Source: Chalciporus piperatus
Taxonomy: Eukaryota > Basidiomycota > Agaricomycetes > Boletales > Boletaceae
Reading direction: 5' to 3'
NCBI GenBank assembly: GCA_038093975.1
Contig: JBBPTG010000061.1
Location: 1-64,000, forward strand
Length of the DNA stretch: 64,000 nt
Positions 11,274 through 21,697 of the stretch are shown here, piece by piece (the stretch's first letter is position 1; each line of letters starts with the position of its first letter). Both the position numbers and the translations under genes were made by a program. The notes beneath the pieces were generated by a model. The model had not been told where the DNA came from and searched no databases. It saw only the letters and a list, made by a program, of their open reading frames with translations.

Positions 11274-11403
11274 CATAGAACTCTGGAAGAAGGATCGAGG
11301 AGATCACGTGGGTGATCCATGCGGAGCTCTTGAGGCACGCCTATCACGAAGGCCTGGATCTGCGACTGTCGCTCGCAAGCTCGCTTTGTCATAGATCGGC
11401 CAC
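11274..11403 (-). repeat. inverted partial A repeat at the right end of the element
   Basis: This 130-bp stretch is the reverse complement of the first 130 bp of A1 (5113-5243). It abuts B2 directly and ends GATCGGCCAC. Together with A1 it gives the plus element a terminal inverted repeat. It could be a real terminal feature or the remains of a third, oppositely oriented element. Confidence 0.85.
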
Positions 11404-12300
11404 TTGTACAGCACAGGACTATTCATACAGGTGACATCCACTTGATCGAAAACCCCGGTACTCTACCGCCATTGCCGTTACTGCTACCATCAGCTTCGAC
11501 TGAACTCCGCTCCCGTGCTCGTCGTCATCATCGGGTTCGTCATATTGAGTTCATTTGTTGCCATGTTCACTGTGACCGGCGTTATCACTCTCCGGTCGTT
11601 TGACGAGATCTTGTAAGTATGGTTGGCTGATGACATATGGTTGGCCAGTGACGAGATCGCTTACGGTTGGCTAACGAGATCAGTGCATGCTACAGTAAAT
11701 AGGCACTGATCAAGATGTCGTCGTGTATACGTCCGCGCCGGATGTGTTCGCTGTCGACCGCTCTGCCAGTGGGGTTGTTCAGCGAGTCTTCATTTGTGTG
11801 TGCATCTGCGGATGTCATGGTGTTCGGCAGTGGTCATGTCTGCGGACGTCTCTGCTCCGTGTTCTTCAACTAGCTTGGGTGTGTGTGTTCGTGATCGATC
11901 CAGATCTGACGTCGCCACTGAGAATTGAACCGAAAAATCGGTGAAAGGGGGGTACTATAGAGGTTCAGTCAAATGGCATGTTGGACTCAACAGACGGGAG
12001 TAACAGAGTTCTCGCGAAGACACCAAGAGCATAAAAGACAATGTGGTTGCGGGAGAGCTGAGAAAAGCGGACATGGCGAAGTCGATGATGGACGTGAATG
12101 ACTACACAGTACACGGTAAATGAGAGACGCAAACGCAAGCAAGGTATCTGCCGACGCAGTCGGCATTTCCCAAGTAATAAATGATTGGTAGAATAGTTTC
12201 TTGATGCAAATCTACTTGCAAAGCCAGACAGTTGTCTGGTTGGTCGGATAGACCAAGGATAGACCATGTAAATTAGTGTCCCAGCTTACTTACTTGAAAC
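11404..12300. other. intergenic stretch, no supported gene
   Basis: No coding exon is recognised. At about 11618-11685 there are three degenerate copies of a GGTTGGCtgatgac-like unit (GGTTGGCTGATGAC, GGTTGGCCAGTGACGAGATC, GGTTGGCTAACGAGATC). A purine-rich run GAAAGGGGGG near 11943-11951 could be a polypurine tract of a decayed LTR element, but nothing else supports that. Confidence 0.5.
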
Positions 12301-12301
12301 G

Positions 12302-12926
12302 TCATTCGAGGACGGTGTGTTTGCCCATCACTTGCCCAACTCGACACCAGTCAACCACAGAACAATCTCCACGAATACACCATTCTGGAATAATTCTGGT
12401 AAGTTTGCGAGGTTTGAGAGTATGGACTGAGATGCACACGCGTAGATGGCACACACTGACAGGTATTCCAAGGAACTCGACACGATCTGATGAATGGATT
12501 ATCAGACGCTCAATGCATCGAAAATCTCGTTCTATCTGAGACTTACCAGCAAACTGGGACTTGATGACCAGAGAACCATTTTCGCTGCCCTCTGTCGGGA
12601 TCCCGTATTCTGAAGGCACGAACAACTTTACGGCTGCATCAGCGATGGGTCTCCGCGCTGGAAGTGCGCCATAGGCGAGTGCAGAAATGACCACTTGAAC
12701 TTTGTTCTCGCGCAAAATAGAGGCGACAGCTTTGACATCGTACGCTACTGTTGCGATTTTGGCACCCCTGGGTCGAGCTGCTCCCAAGACCCGCAAGAGC
12801 CACAACCGAGGCTTCGCGGTTTATCAAAGCCTGCGACAATGCTCAGGGGTACGACACAACCTGGACAATGCGACCACCGATGGTAGGTCCTGCGCCTGCA
12901 ATTGCCAAACGAAGTATAGGGCATGG
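12302..12926 (-). pseudogene. NmrA-like / isoflavone-reductase-like NAD(P)-binding protein remnant
   Basis: Reading the minus strand from about 12926, the start MPYTSF is followed in another frame by IAGAGPTIGGRIVQ, a Rossmann nucleotide-binding loop. ALINREASVVAL comes next, and in a further frame AKIATVAYDVKAVASILREN with VISALAYGALP. The segment KLFVPSEYGIPTEG is the family hallmark. A very short gap with a stop and a frameshift near 12770-12830 break the N-terminal half. After KSQFAGK the expected substrate-binding half cannot be found. I read it as a decayed or truncated member of the NmrA family. A live gene with unusual splicing is possible but less likely. Confidence 0.55.
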
Positions 12927-13203
12927 CGCTTGGGGAGCTGGGAGGTAGGGTGGCAGATTCCGTCAGTGAACTATGACGCCGTTGTGGTCGCCTTTTGTGC
13001 GGAGGGAATGAGGATGGTTATTTTTACAGCTCCTGAGCAAAAAGTTACAGTTAACGGACCTACAGTACTGGGCTGAAAGGAGATCGGTCAGCTACTGTAA
13101 CACCGCCCCTTGGACTGAGGTACAGATACCTATCCCGACCAGTCTTACTCGCCACCAAACCATCCTCACTCACGCTTTTCTTACCTTCTTAACTTTTACG
13201 ACG

Positions 13204-13767
13204 ATGTTCACGCCATTCATGACCTGTTTCACCACCTTTACGTCTCTGCTTCCCCTCGCAGTCTCACTACCGCTGTTTGCACGCATTGAAAAGAGGGATG
13301 TCTTCGTCCCTCCGATCCTTTACCCACATGCTGGCATTGTCTGGACCGCTGGACAACACCACAATGTCACTTGGTATGTCGATCCATTCTTAGCCGCCCA
13401 TCGACACCTTATCACTCATACCCACCACAGGGACACGCGCAACGCCCCTGTTAACATCACCAATAAATATGGTATGATATACCTCCGGAACAACAGTCTC
13501 ACCGACATGAGTAAGTTCCGGTTCAGCTCAGTCAGCGTCTGTACTCGATCATGTTTCAGACCAAGAGTTGGCCAGTGGTTTCAACATTTTGAACGGCCGG
13601 GTTGAAATCCAAGTCCCTTTCGTTCCCACCGGACCCAACTACTCTCTTGTTTGTAAGTGATCGTCCACAGATACTTCGGAATCGCAGCTGACAGGCCTTC
13701 GCCAGTATTCGGTGATTCTGGCAACTGGAGCCCCGACTTCACCATCCTCGCAGCAAAGTCGAACTGA
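13204..13767 (+). CDS. small secreted Kre9/KNH-like (Ser-Thr GPI-type) protein
   Basis: The exons are 13204-13373, 13431-13510, 13560-13652 and 13706-13767, giving 134 residues in frame. An N-terminal hydrophobic signal peptide (about residues 1-24, ending near LPLFARIEKR) leads into one domain. That domain has PHAGIVWTAGQHHNVTW, an INIT-type segment NITNKYG, LASGFNILNGRV and FGDSGNWSPDF, the pattern of the Kre9/KNH extracellular family. No C-terminal GPI signal is present, so it is probably simply secreted. The family is linked to cell-wall beta-glucan assembly in yeast, but the role of small basidiomycete members is unknown. It lies upstream of a secreted peptidase on the same strand. Confidence 0.72.
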
Positions 13768-14199
13768 TCGACTCAGCTCTTCCCCTCACGCAACACAATG
13801 GTATCACGCTGACATGTCGGACTTACTTGTACTTACACGGACTATTCGTACTTACATGTTTCAAAACGGACAGACAGAGATTAATTTGTTCACTACCGTG
13901 GTGTTAGTACATCCCATCAAGGTTTGGTGAGCGTTGTGCTAACCTTCGCACTTCAAGAAGCTACACGAGTCCATGAGCCGACTCGACAACTTGGAACGAA
14001 TAATGTCCCCGTTCTCAGAATGTAGTATCTCGGATGATCTTCGCAAACACTACCGTGACACTGGTGGTCCGACCGTGTCGCGTGCAAGCCTGACATGACA
14101 TGTGACCATCGGCGCCTTTAGATCCATTCCCTGCGGTATCACGGAAACGAACATGCTTTGAATCAGCCCAAAATCAGCCCGTCGTCTACGTCGTCCACG

Positions 14200-16486
14200 A
14201 TGAGGCTTATAGGACCTTTCGTATCCTTGGCCTTGCTTGTTCTTGTTGCAGTCACCAGCGCGAAGCTACACTCCAAGCGTCCGTTCAACCCTCAAGACAT
14301 CAACCTATGGAAACTGGAAGCGAGCGAGCGAGCCTTAGCAGCTTCTCGGGCAGCGAAGACGTCGCCTCTTGTCCTTCAAGACCAGACTCCCGAATTCTCT
14401 TTCGGGGTCCCTGACACGACTCTGGACGAACCTTCCTATCCCGAGTTCCCTGCACAGTACTTCTCTCAGCCGATTGACCATAGTGACCCGGCTCAAGGGA
14501 CATTTAAGCAGCGCTATTGGATCAATACGCGTCACTATGTACCAGGGTCAGGTGGACCTGTTATCGTTCTCGACGGTGGGGAGACGAGCGGAGAGGACAG
14601 GCTTCCGTTTTTGGACACCGGAATAGTGGACATCTTGGCTAACGCAACGGGTGGAGTCGGTGTTATCCTCGAGCATCGCTACTATGGTACGTTCGGTGCT
14701 CTTGGTCACTAAATGGCAATAATGTCGAATCATGCATGGCAGGAACCTCCATCCCCGTGTCTGACCTGAGCACTGACAACTTGAGGTAAGCCCGGTCAAG
14801 GAGATCGAAGCTCGGTACTCAAACCAAATCTTCTGAATGAATAAACGCGATAGATGGTTGAACAATGACCAAGCAGCCGCTGACTCGGCAAACTTGATGG
14901 CTAATGTCAAGTTCGAGGGGATAGACGAAGACTTGACGGCACCCAATACCCCCTGGATTTACTATGGAGTACGTACCAAAGCCATCTCACTCTCACCCAC
15001 GTGTTGAATCGACGGCCTGCAAAGGGCTCTTACGCAGGTGCTCGGGCAGCACACATGAAAGTCTTGTACCCTGAGCTCGTCTATGGTGCGATCGCTTCCA
15101 GCGGTATGTATCAACCTGTTATTATGGTTGTTTTACAGACTGAGCATTACATCCAGGTGTCACCCATGCTACCCTTTCTGACTGGGAGTACTATGAAATC
15201 ATTCGCACGGCTGCTGATCCCACATGTGCTGCCCACATCGAGAACGCCGTCCACACCATCGATGCTCTTCTTGAAGTCCCATACCTCAAGGGTGTTGTCA
15301 AGGGATTGTTTGGACTACAGGAACTTGAGCACGACGACGATTTCGCCTCTATGCTCGAGGTCAGTTATCTCCGTCGGGTGGCTTTTACACGCTAAACAGA
15401 CAGCAGAGCCCGTTGAGTGGATGGCAGGCTAAGAATTGGGACCCAGCAATAGGCAGCACAAAGTTCGAAGAGTTTTGTGAGGCGCTGAGCAAACCAGTCT
15501 TTGGCGACCCGCACATTGCGTCATTGCCGATTGGTCATGAGGATCGTCTATTGACTTTGTGGGACGATGAAAAGATCGATTTCTCTGTCTTGAATTATGC
15601 TAAGTGGATCAGGGAGGTGAGAAGTATTCTCACGAGCTCATGAAAGGGCCGTTCAACTCACTCTGATAACAGAATGACGTCAAGCGCTGCCTCGACGCAG
15701 AGTCCACGGTAGAAGAGGTCAGAACTAGCATCATCTTCATCTCCTCGTCGACTGAATGAATTATCAGTGTTTCGGAACACACGACGATGCGAAGTTCACC
15801 GATATATCCCTGGACCAAGAATGGCGTCTGTGGACGTTCCAAGTTTGCACTCAGTGGGCTTATTTCTTCGTGTGTTTTTCACTTTCACGTCCAGGGAACA
15901 CGCTAAGCGCCATATGAGTAGACAGCTCCCCCTGACCCAGAGCACCCTAGGATCGTGTCTAAGCTCATGACCATGGACTACGCCTCGAAGATTTGCCGTC
16001 AAGTAAGTGATTGCTCCATGTGGGTTATCAAGCAATGAACACCAGGCATCCCCATAGGCGTATCCTCCTGGAAAGCATTTCGCAGTCCCTGCAACGCCCA
16101 ACATTACAGCCGTCAACTCTCTCGGAGACTTTTCAATTGCTGCAGATAGGCTAGCTATCATCGATGGCGAAGGTAATTTTCTCCTTTAGATCTCACGATT
16201 ACCTACTGATGCGTCGTAGTTGATCCCTGGAGACCGTGCACCCCGCACAGCGAGTATGCGGAAGACAGGGAAGATACAATTCTCCGGCCGTTCAAACTCA
16301 TTCCTAGTGCGTGTCGTTTGGGATGTTCTCATGGACAGAAACTGACCCCATGCTGTATCAGATGGTGTGCACCATTACGATGAATATGGCCTTGCTGATA
16401 TCAACGCTGAACCGCCGGAGATACAACAAATTCACCGAGAGATGGTTGAGTTTGTGCTCGAGTGGCTGAAGGATTTCAAACAGTAG
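14200..16486 (+). CDS. serine carboxypeptidase S28 family, secreted
   Basis: This multi-exon gene has about nine introns and encodes roughly 530 residues. A signal peptide (LIGPFVSLALLVLVAVTSA) precedes a propeptide-like region and the S28 domain start at YFSQPIDHSDP. The characteristic RYWIN, GPVIVLDGGE and EHRYYG segments follow. The nucleophile lies in GGSYAGARAAHMK, formed across the intron at about 14969-15038. The catalytic Asp segment is IIDGEVDPWRPC and the His segment GVHHYDEYG near the C-terminus. S28 enzymes are lysosomal or secreted acid proline-Xaa carboxypeptidases or dipeptidyl peptidases. In fungi the role is extracellular protein digestion. The 14158 ATG is in frame but would weaken the signal peptide, so 14200 is preferred. 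Confidence 0.85.
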
Positions 16487-17254
16487 GTGGAGCGGCGTTC
16501 GCGCATCTGTGTGTAGGGAATGCAGACTATTCTTTGTTCTCCTTTGCGTTATCGACAACTCGGGAATCAGGGTTGCAAATGTACGGCAAATAACTTGGAG
16601 TATGAGGGATGAATGTGAGGGATATTCAACTGGGATAAGCATGCGCCGCAAATGAAATCATACTCCAGCTAAAGAGAAGTTGCATCTCGCCTCAGTCCGC
16701 ATTGGCTTTTGGACGTTCGAAAGATCAGAGACGAGTATCAATGCAATTTCCCTACGACTTGTCGCACCAGAAGATGAGCATGCTATTCATCCATGTAATT
16801 GTGACAGGTATCACAGAGTCACCTTTTCTGTTGACCTAACAGGCATCGTTATGGCTGGTCAACGTAACATGCTAGTGGTTCTGTCTCAGAAGTGAGCATT
16901 TGGGGATTGATATCATCTGTCAATGTTCGTCCAGTTCTTGAACATCTGAAAGGAATGCTCTCTGTTCAGCAACCCACGTCGTCCGTTTATATTATTTCTA
17001 GAGATGGTCGCTTGTCGGTGCAGCTGAGAGAACCTACGCGGTCGCCAACACCGGCAGGCTCCATGGCGTATTTATGTCCACTCGCGGAAACTCATTTAGT
17101 GTGCGTACAATTTGTTTTGTCCTCTTGTTCAACGCATTGTTGCCTGGTGTAGTGACACATACAGTATTCGTACATGCAAAAAATTTAGCGGCCGAAAGAC
17201 CCCCCAAGTTTACACCCTGTGAAGCAAGAGCAAAGGCAACGTTAATCCAAGTCA
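16487..17254. other. intergenic stretch between convergent genes
   Basis: This holds the 3' flanks of the S28 peptidase (plus) and the E2 enzyme (minus). The ORFs here are short, without recognisable motifs and with no intron signals worth modelling. Confidence 0.5.
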
Positions 17255-18189
17255 TCAATGGTCGGAAGCGATGGCAACGTACGAATCATCTAGTGCACGC
17301 ACAACCATGAAAGGCGATCAGCCGACTCGGTCGCGAGTCGCATGACTTGAGATAGACTTACCGTGGTATTGGAAACGCGTCTGCCGAGGAAGCAAAAGTT
17401 AACGGGAGTAAGCTTCCAAGGATCTGATCGCGACATACCTTCTTTGGGTTGTCAGGCGCGGTCCGGACGTATCGATCGTTATCTACAGGCCTTCCAAACC
17501 CGAGCTGTTTCAGCATGTTCGGAGAATACACTGGGGGGAATGGCTTACCGCTCCTTCTCCTACGCGAGAGTATGAGATCAGAACTGGAGACACGACCGTG
17601 AAAAACGTTACCTTGCACGACGCAAGCATGCTCTGCAGTGTAACACAAATGGCAGATACACTCAACACGGGGGACCACTCTGTTCCGAGGATTGAGGCGC
17701 AGATCTAAGAGTTGTCAGAATAGCATCAACAGCGGGATTCAAACCAGAGACTCACATGTCCATTGGAGTATACGTGCTAAGACTGAGTCAGGGGACGTTA
17801 GTTCTGTGGTTAGAGACTCGGTCGACCTACCGGGTGTATGGGCGCCTGATGGCTCTGGTCTACGACAAACTGAACCGCTGGGGCTGAGATTGGGTAGTTC
17901 GAGTCGAAGCGGAACATCAAGTTAAACACCTCCCCCTGTAAAGAAGGCTCATTCTTGAGCGACTAAATGAACGCTGCGATGATTGCTTGCCTGGTATAAA
18001 CTCTCGCCTAAGAGTTCGATAGAGAAGAACCAGGTCTCGAAGTCGTCTGCGCTGAGGACCTTGATGCCTACACGTTACGGAGTGAGTGATCAATAAGCGT
18101 CAAGATAGAAGTCGGTTACCACAAGGACATCCTTCAGTTTGTATCTCATTGAGCTCCTTGCGCAGACGCCGAGACGAGACTGAAGCCAT
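17255..18189 (-). CDS. ubiquitin-conjugating enzyme E2, UBE2W/UBC16-like
   Basis: Nine exons give 160 residues: 18189-18120, 18067-17991, 17935-17831, 17776-17756, 17704-17612, 17559-17549, 17490-17439, 17380-17362 and 17289-17255. The UBC fold is complete: MASVSSRRLRKELNEIQ helix, GESLYQGEVFNLMF, YPISAPAVQFVV, APIHPHVYSNGHIC with the catalytic Cys, SILGTEWSPVLSV, LQSMLASCK, then PVDNDRYVRTAPDNPKKTRFQYHDD. The YVR..(P)NPKKT end and HVYSNGHIC place it with UBE2W-type E2s, which add ubiquitin to protein N-termini. Exon 4 (21 nt), exon 6 (11 nt) and exon 8 (19 nt) are micro-exons. The intron 17990-17936 begins GC and ends AG. Six-frame ORF calling would miss this gene. Confidence 0.88.
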
Positions 18190-18538
18190 GTCAATACAAG
18201 TACAAGTCCTGAATTCAATGCCAAGACCAAGGATACAGCTTATCGCATTTGGTAATATGACAAACACAGACAAACAACGCGATCGCTCATAAACCTCGCT
18301 GAACTTCCGCATCTCCCCATGTCAAAATTTTTCCTCCCTGCCTTAGAGTCACCTACTGCCTTTATCATTTCCAGGGATTCGTAGGCGCTCGTGGGGAGGC
18401 AGATCGACTGATTGTGCTTCTGAACTTGTGCACTCATTCTGATTTTTGCACGAAGAAGTACAAGGATACATATCTTACACTGATTTGCATTGCTTCCTAT
18501 CAGTTTATTCTACTACTGTTCGTCGTATGAGCGCAATA

Positions 18539-19747
18539 TCATCGTGACTTCGCTTTCGCTTCGTCTCTCGCCGCCGCCTCCGCTCGTGCAGCCCTGTCTC
18601 TCTTGATCTCCTCCAGGATGTCTCGTGCACCGCCGTCTAGCAATATCTGTCCGAGTCTCCTACCCAGTTCTTCTGCCTCGCTGGTATTCGTTATTTGTTC
18701 TTGGAGAGTCTTGACAAATTGTCGCTCGCCGTCGAGGGATGTGACGCAGCCTGTGATCTCCAACACCGCACTCTTGAATTTCAGCTCACCACTTCTCAGT
18801 CTTTCATCCCCTTCTACCACTTTCGTGAGCTTTGTATTGGTTCCCACAGGAACGCTGCATCCCCCCTCCAGTGTGCGTAACATGGCACGTTCGGCGAGAC
18901 ACTGCCACTGAGTCTGTTGGTGCGTGAGGGCTTCGCATAACTCAGAGAGCTCCTGAGACGCGTCGGACCGAATCTCTACTGCCAGGGCGCCCTGAGATAC
19001 GGCGTGATAAAGCACCGGAGGTGCTAGATCCTCCGTTGCGCGATCAGACCAGCCGAGCCGTACGAGACCGGCCTTTGCCAGGATCAACGCGTCGAAAGCA
19101 TCGTCCTCCCCGGTCGCATCCAGTTTCCTTAGACGGGTGTTGCTACAAGTCCATTTGTGTGAGTGAGACCGCGCATGATACTGCGATCGAACGCCAGCAC
19201 GTACAGGTTACCTCGCTGCGTGATGTTTTCAGACCTCCTGAGATTCACAAATGACGTGTGTGTGTGTGCTCACCACATCCTTGAACTCCATCTCCAATTC
19301 CTTGTGATGATTCTTGAGATAATTTTTGATCTGTGCTGCTCGTCGCACACTGCTCGTGCCGATCCTGCTCCCTGCTGGCATGTCTTCAAGCATCTTGTAG
19401 GGTGACCCTGCCTTCATCACCAAGCTATCCACGCCGTCTTCTCTCTCCAATATCGCACCGATCTTGAATTCTGCTGGTAGGTCCGTTGGCACGTCCTTGA
19501 GACTATGCACGAGCATATCCACCTCGCCGTTCGCGAGCAACTCCTCGAGCCCTCTCGTCCAGAGTGCTTTTCCCCCGAGAAGAAAGAGAGCCTGTGATTG
19601 ATTCTTGTCGCCTTCTGTTTCATTGAATTTGGTTTCGAAGGTGTAAGAGGAAAAGGTTTCGGAAAGTTTCTGAATGACGATGTTGGTTTGGATCTTTGCT
19701 AGCTCTGATTGCCGAGATCCGAGCGTGAATGATGTTCGTTGTGCCAT
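18539..19747 (-). CDS. HEM3: hydroxymethylbilane synthase (porphobilinogen deaminase)
   Basis: The exons are 19747-19274, 19215-19205 and 19142-18539, giving 362 residues. The enzyme joins four porphobilinogen units to hydroxymethylbilane in heme synthesis. Domain 1 starts FTLGSRQSELAKIQT and has LWTRGLEELL, DMLVHSLKDVPTDLP and GSRIGTSSVRRAAQI. The RGNLNTRLRKLDA segment is recovered only when an 11-nt micro-exon (CGAGGTAACCT on the minus strand) is included. The cofactor Cys lies in LEGGCSVPVGT of domain 3. The C-terminus is an Ala/Arg/Lys-rich helix. The upstream in-frame codon at 19780 is TTG, so the ATG at 19747 is used. Confidence 0.93.
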
Positions 19748-20034
19748 CGAGGTCAAGTACCGGTAGGGGGTCGCTTTCAATCAGTGACAATCACGCCGAT
19801 GGATGCAGCGAAAGGAATTTCCCAGCATCATCGGTTTGTTACCTTTGTTCCGAAGTCTACTTGACTCTCATAGATTTCTTTAGGTATCCAGTGGTTACTA
19901 TCATGAGTCCAACTAGTAAAAAATTATACATCCCGTTCTGAATTACGCATCCCTTTCCATTCTACACCAACGCGCCAAACCATTCCCTCCGACTCCATTT
20001 CCACTATAAACGCGTAGTAATAACCATGGTACGT

Positions 20035-21428
20035 CTAGTCGAGATCAGGCACATAAGGTTCCACGAGCATCTTACTGAACTCTTTCAATTTCTGCGGACC
20101 ACGGACTTCCTCGGTAAGCAAGGGAAGTTGGACGATGTGGAAATATTCGTCGTAGAGTTCGTGTGCTTCGGCGAGGTATTTTTGTTGCATTTTTTGACGC
20201 ACTTTGCAGTGTTCGCAGTTGGAGGCTGGGAACGAGGAGTCAGTGTGGGATGGGGGAAAGGGAAGGGGGGACGTACAGTTCTTGGGGAAGAGGAGTTGGT
20301 TGACGACGATGTTGTGCGTGTCGATTTCGTACGCGGTTAGCTCTTGTACGAGACGTTCCGTCTCATACAAAGACAAGAACTCGGATATGCATACACAGAC
20401 GAACGTCGTCTTTTCCTGTACTGATCGTCAATCACCGCACCACTGGACGCAAACGATGGGCCCACTTACCGGATCCTTGAACTGCGTGTTCACCTCGTTG
20501 ATGACCGCGCGCATAGATTCCAATTTGGCAAACATATCCTCCTGAGAATCTTGCTGCCCACCCATCATAGATGACATCTGTCTAATCATCGGTCCAAACT
20601 GTCCGCTGAGCGTGCTTAGCTTTCCCAGGGCTTTCTCGAGTACGGTCGGAAAAGAGAGGAAACGGAGGGTGTGACCTGTTGGTGCGGTATCGAAAACGAT
20701 GACGGAGTATTCCATGGATTTCACATGCCTATGGGTTGACGTGACGTGACGTTAGAATGAGGACAGACGGAAAGCAAGGGATTTTACTTCATGATTTCGG
20801 CAAAACTCATGGCTTCGTCCACACCTGGGATTGCAAAGGCGAGATCTTGCATCATCGAGCCCATCATGCCGTTTTGGTCAGCTAGGAAGCAAAGCAAAGA
20901 GACGAGGATGTCAGCACGAACGAGATGAAGGCATAAACAGGAGGCAACTGGGAACGTACATTGCTCGACCATCTCTTGAATCGCGCTCGTAGGATCTATT
21001 TCCATGGCAGAGAGGTTATCGAATCCGTTGACCTTGGTAGCATCCTTGGAGAACTTTTGGCCGAAGGCGTCGGAGAGGTTGTGTGCGGGATCTGTGGACT
21101 GGATGGAATAGTAGTTGATAGTGGATGAAAGGGGTAGTTGGGACTTGGGACTTACGATGAGGAGGACGGATTCGCGGCACTGAGCGAGTTGGATGGCTAG
21201 GGAACATGAGGTGGTGGTCTTGCCTACGCATCAAAGCGTTTGCTATCTTTCACGACAAATCAAGTCGGGGTCACTTACCGACGCCTCCCTTTCCACCTAT
21301 GTACAGTGGAATAAAATGAACACGGACGTTGGGTGAACCGAACGAGTAAGAGGCTTACCGCAGAATATCCATTTCAGCGATTTCTGGTCCAAAACATTTT
21401 GCAGCGTCGATGGTAGCGTGTCTGTCAT
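20035..21428 (-). CDS. GET3: ATPase GET3, tail-anchored protein targeting factor
   Basis: Eight exons give 325 residues: 21428-21359, 21296-21279, 21223-21156, 21098-20960, 20881-20788, 20728-20470, 20415-20277 and 20225-20035. GET3 carries tail-anchored membrane proteins to the Get1/Get2 receptor at the ER. Visible are the deviant P-loop [10 protein letters not shown] split over three exons, [16 protein letters not shown] (switch I), MDEIDPT-type [50 protein letters not shown] (switch II), a Met-rich helix ([11 protein letters not shown]) for client binding, [10 protein letters not shown] and the zinc CxxC pair CEHC. Exon 2 is only 18 nt and encodes most of the P-loop. The gene is divergent from SRP68. 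Confidence 0.93.
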
Positions 21429-21697
21429 TTCGTGTGTTCGTTAACGAAACAGTGAAAATAGAGAAAGAGGATGGCAGGAGTGGAATGGAACGTTGTCGAT
21501 GGACGCGTGTTCTAAAGTACTGTGCTCGGACTGTAAGCGACGTCCTGGACCTGATCGCGGTTGCAGTGCAGCGCTGGCGGACACTCCCGACTTCGACTTC
21601 CTACTCTGACGTGCTAGAGGCTACTACTGCGGGCTACTGCGGGTCGAGACTCAAGGGTACGTACTACGAACGTATCGATCGACGCCAAACCTTTATC
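21429..21697. promoter_or_regulatory. shared divergent promoter region of GET3 and SRP68
   Basis: These 269 bp separate the start codons of two divergently transcribed ER-targeting genes. I see no convincing TATA box. The region holds only small spurious ORFs. Confidence 0.55.

Noticed and set aside
11920..11950. B-box-like GGTTCAATTCTC on the minus strand, a candidate tRNA gene
   Set aside because: No matching A box or cloverleaf could be built upstream, and the following bases do not pair as an acceptor stem.
11940..11955. Polypurine tract GAAAGGGGGG as the end of an LTR retrotransposon
   Set aside because: No LTR, primer-binding site or pol fragment was found nearby.
17720..17760. GGTTTGAATCC on the minus strand resembling a tRNA B box
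   Set aside because: It lies within an intron of the E2 gene, and no A box or acceptor stem fits.
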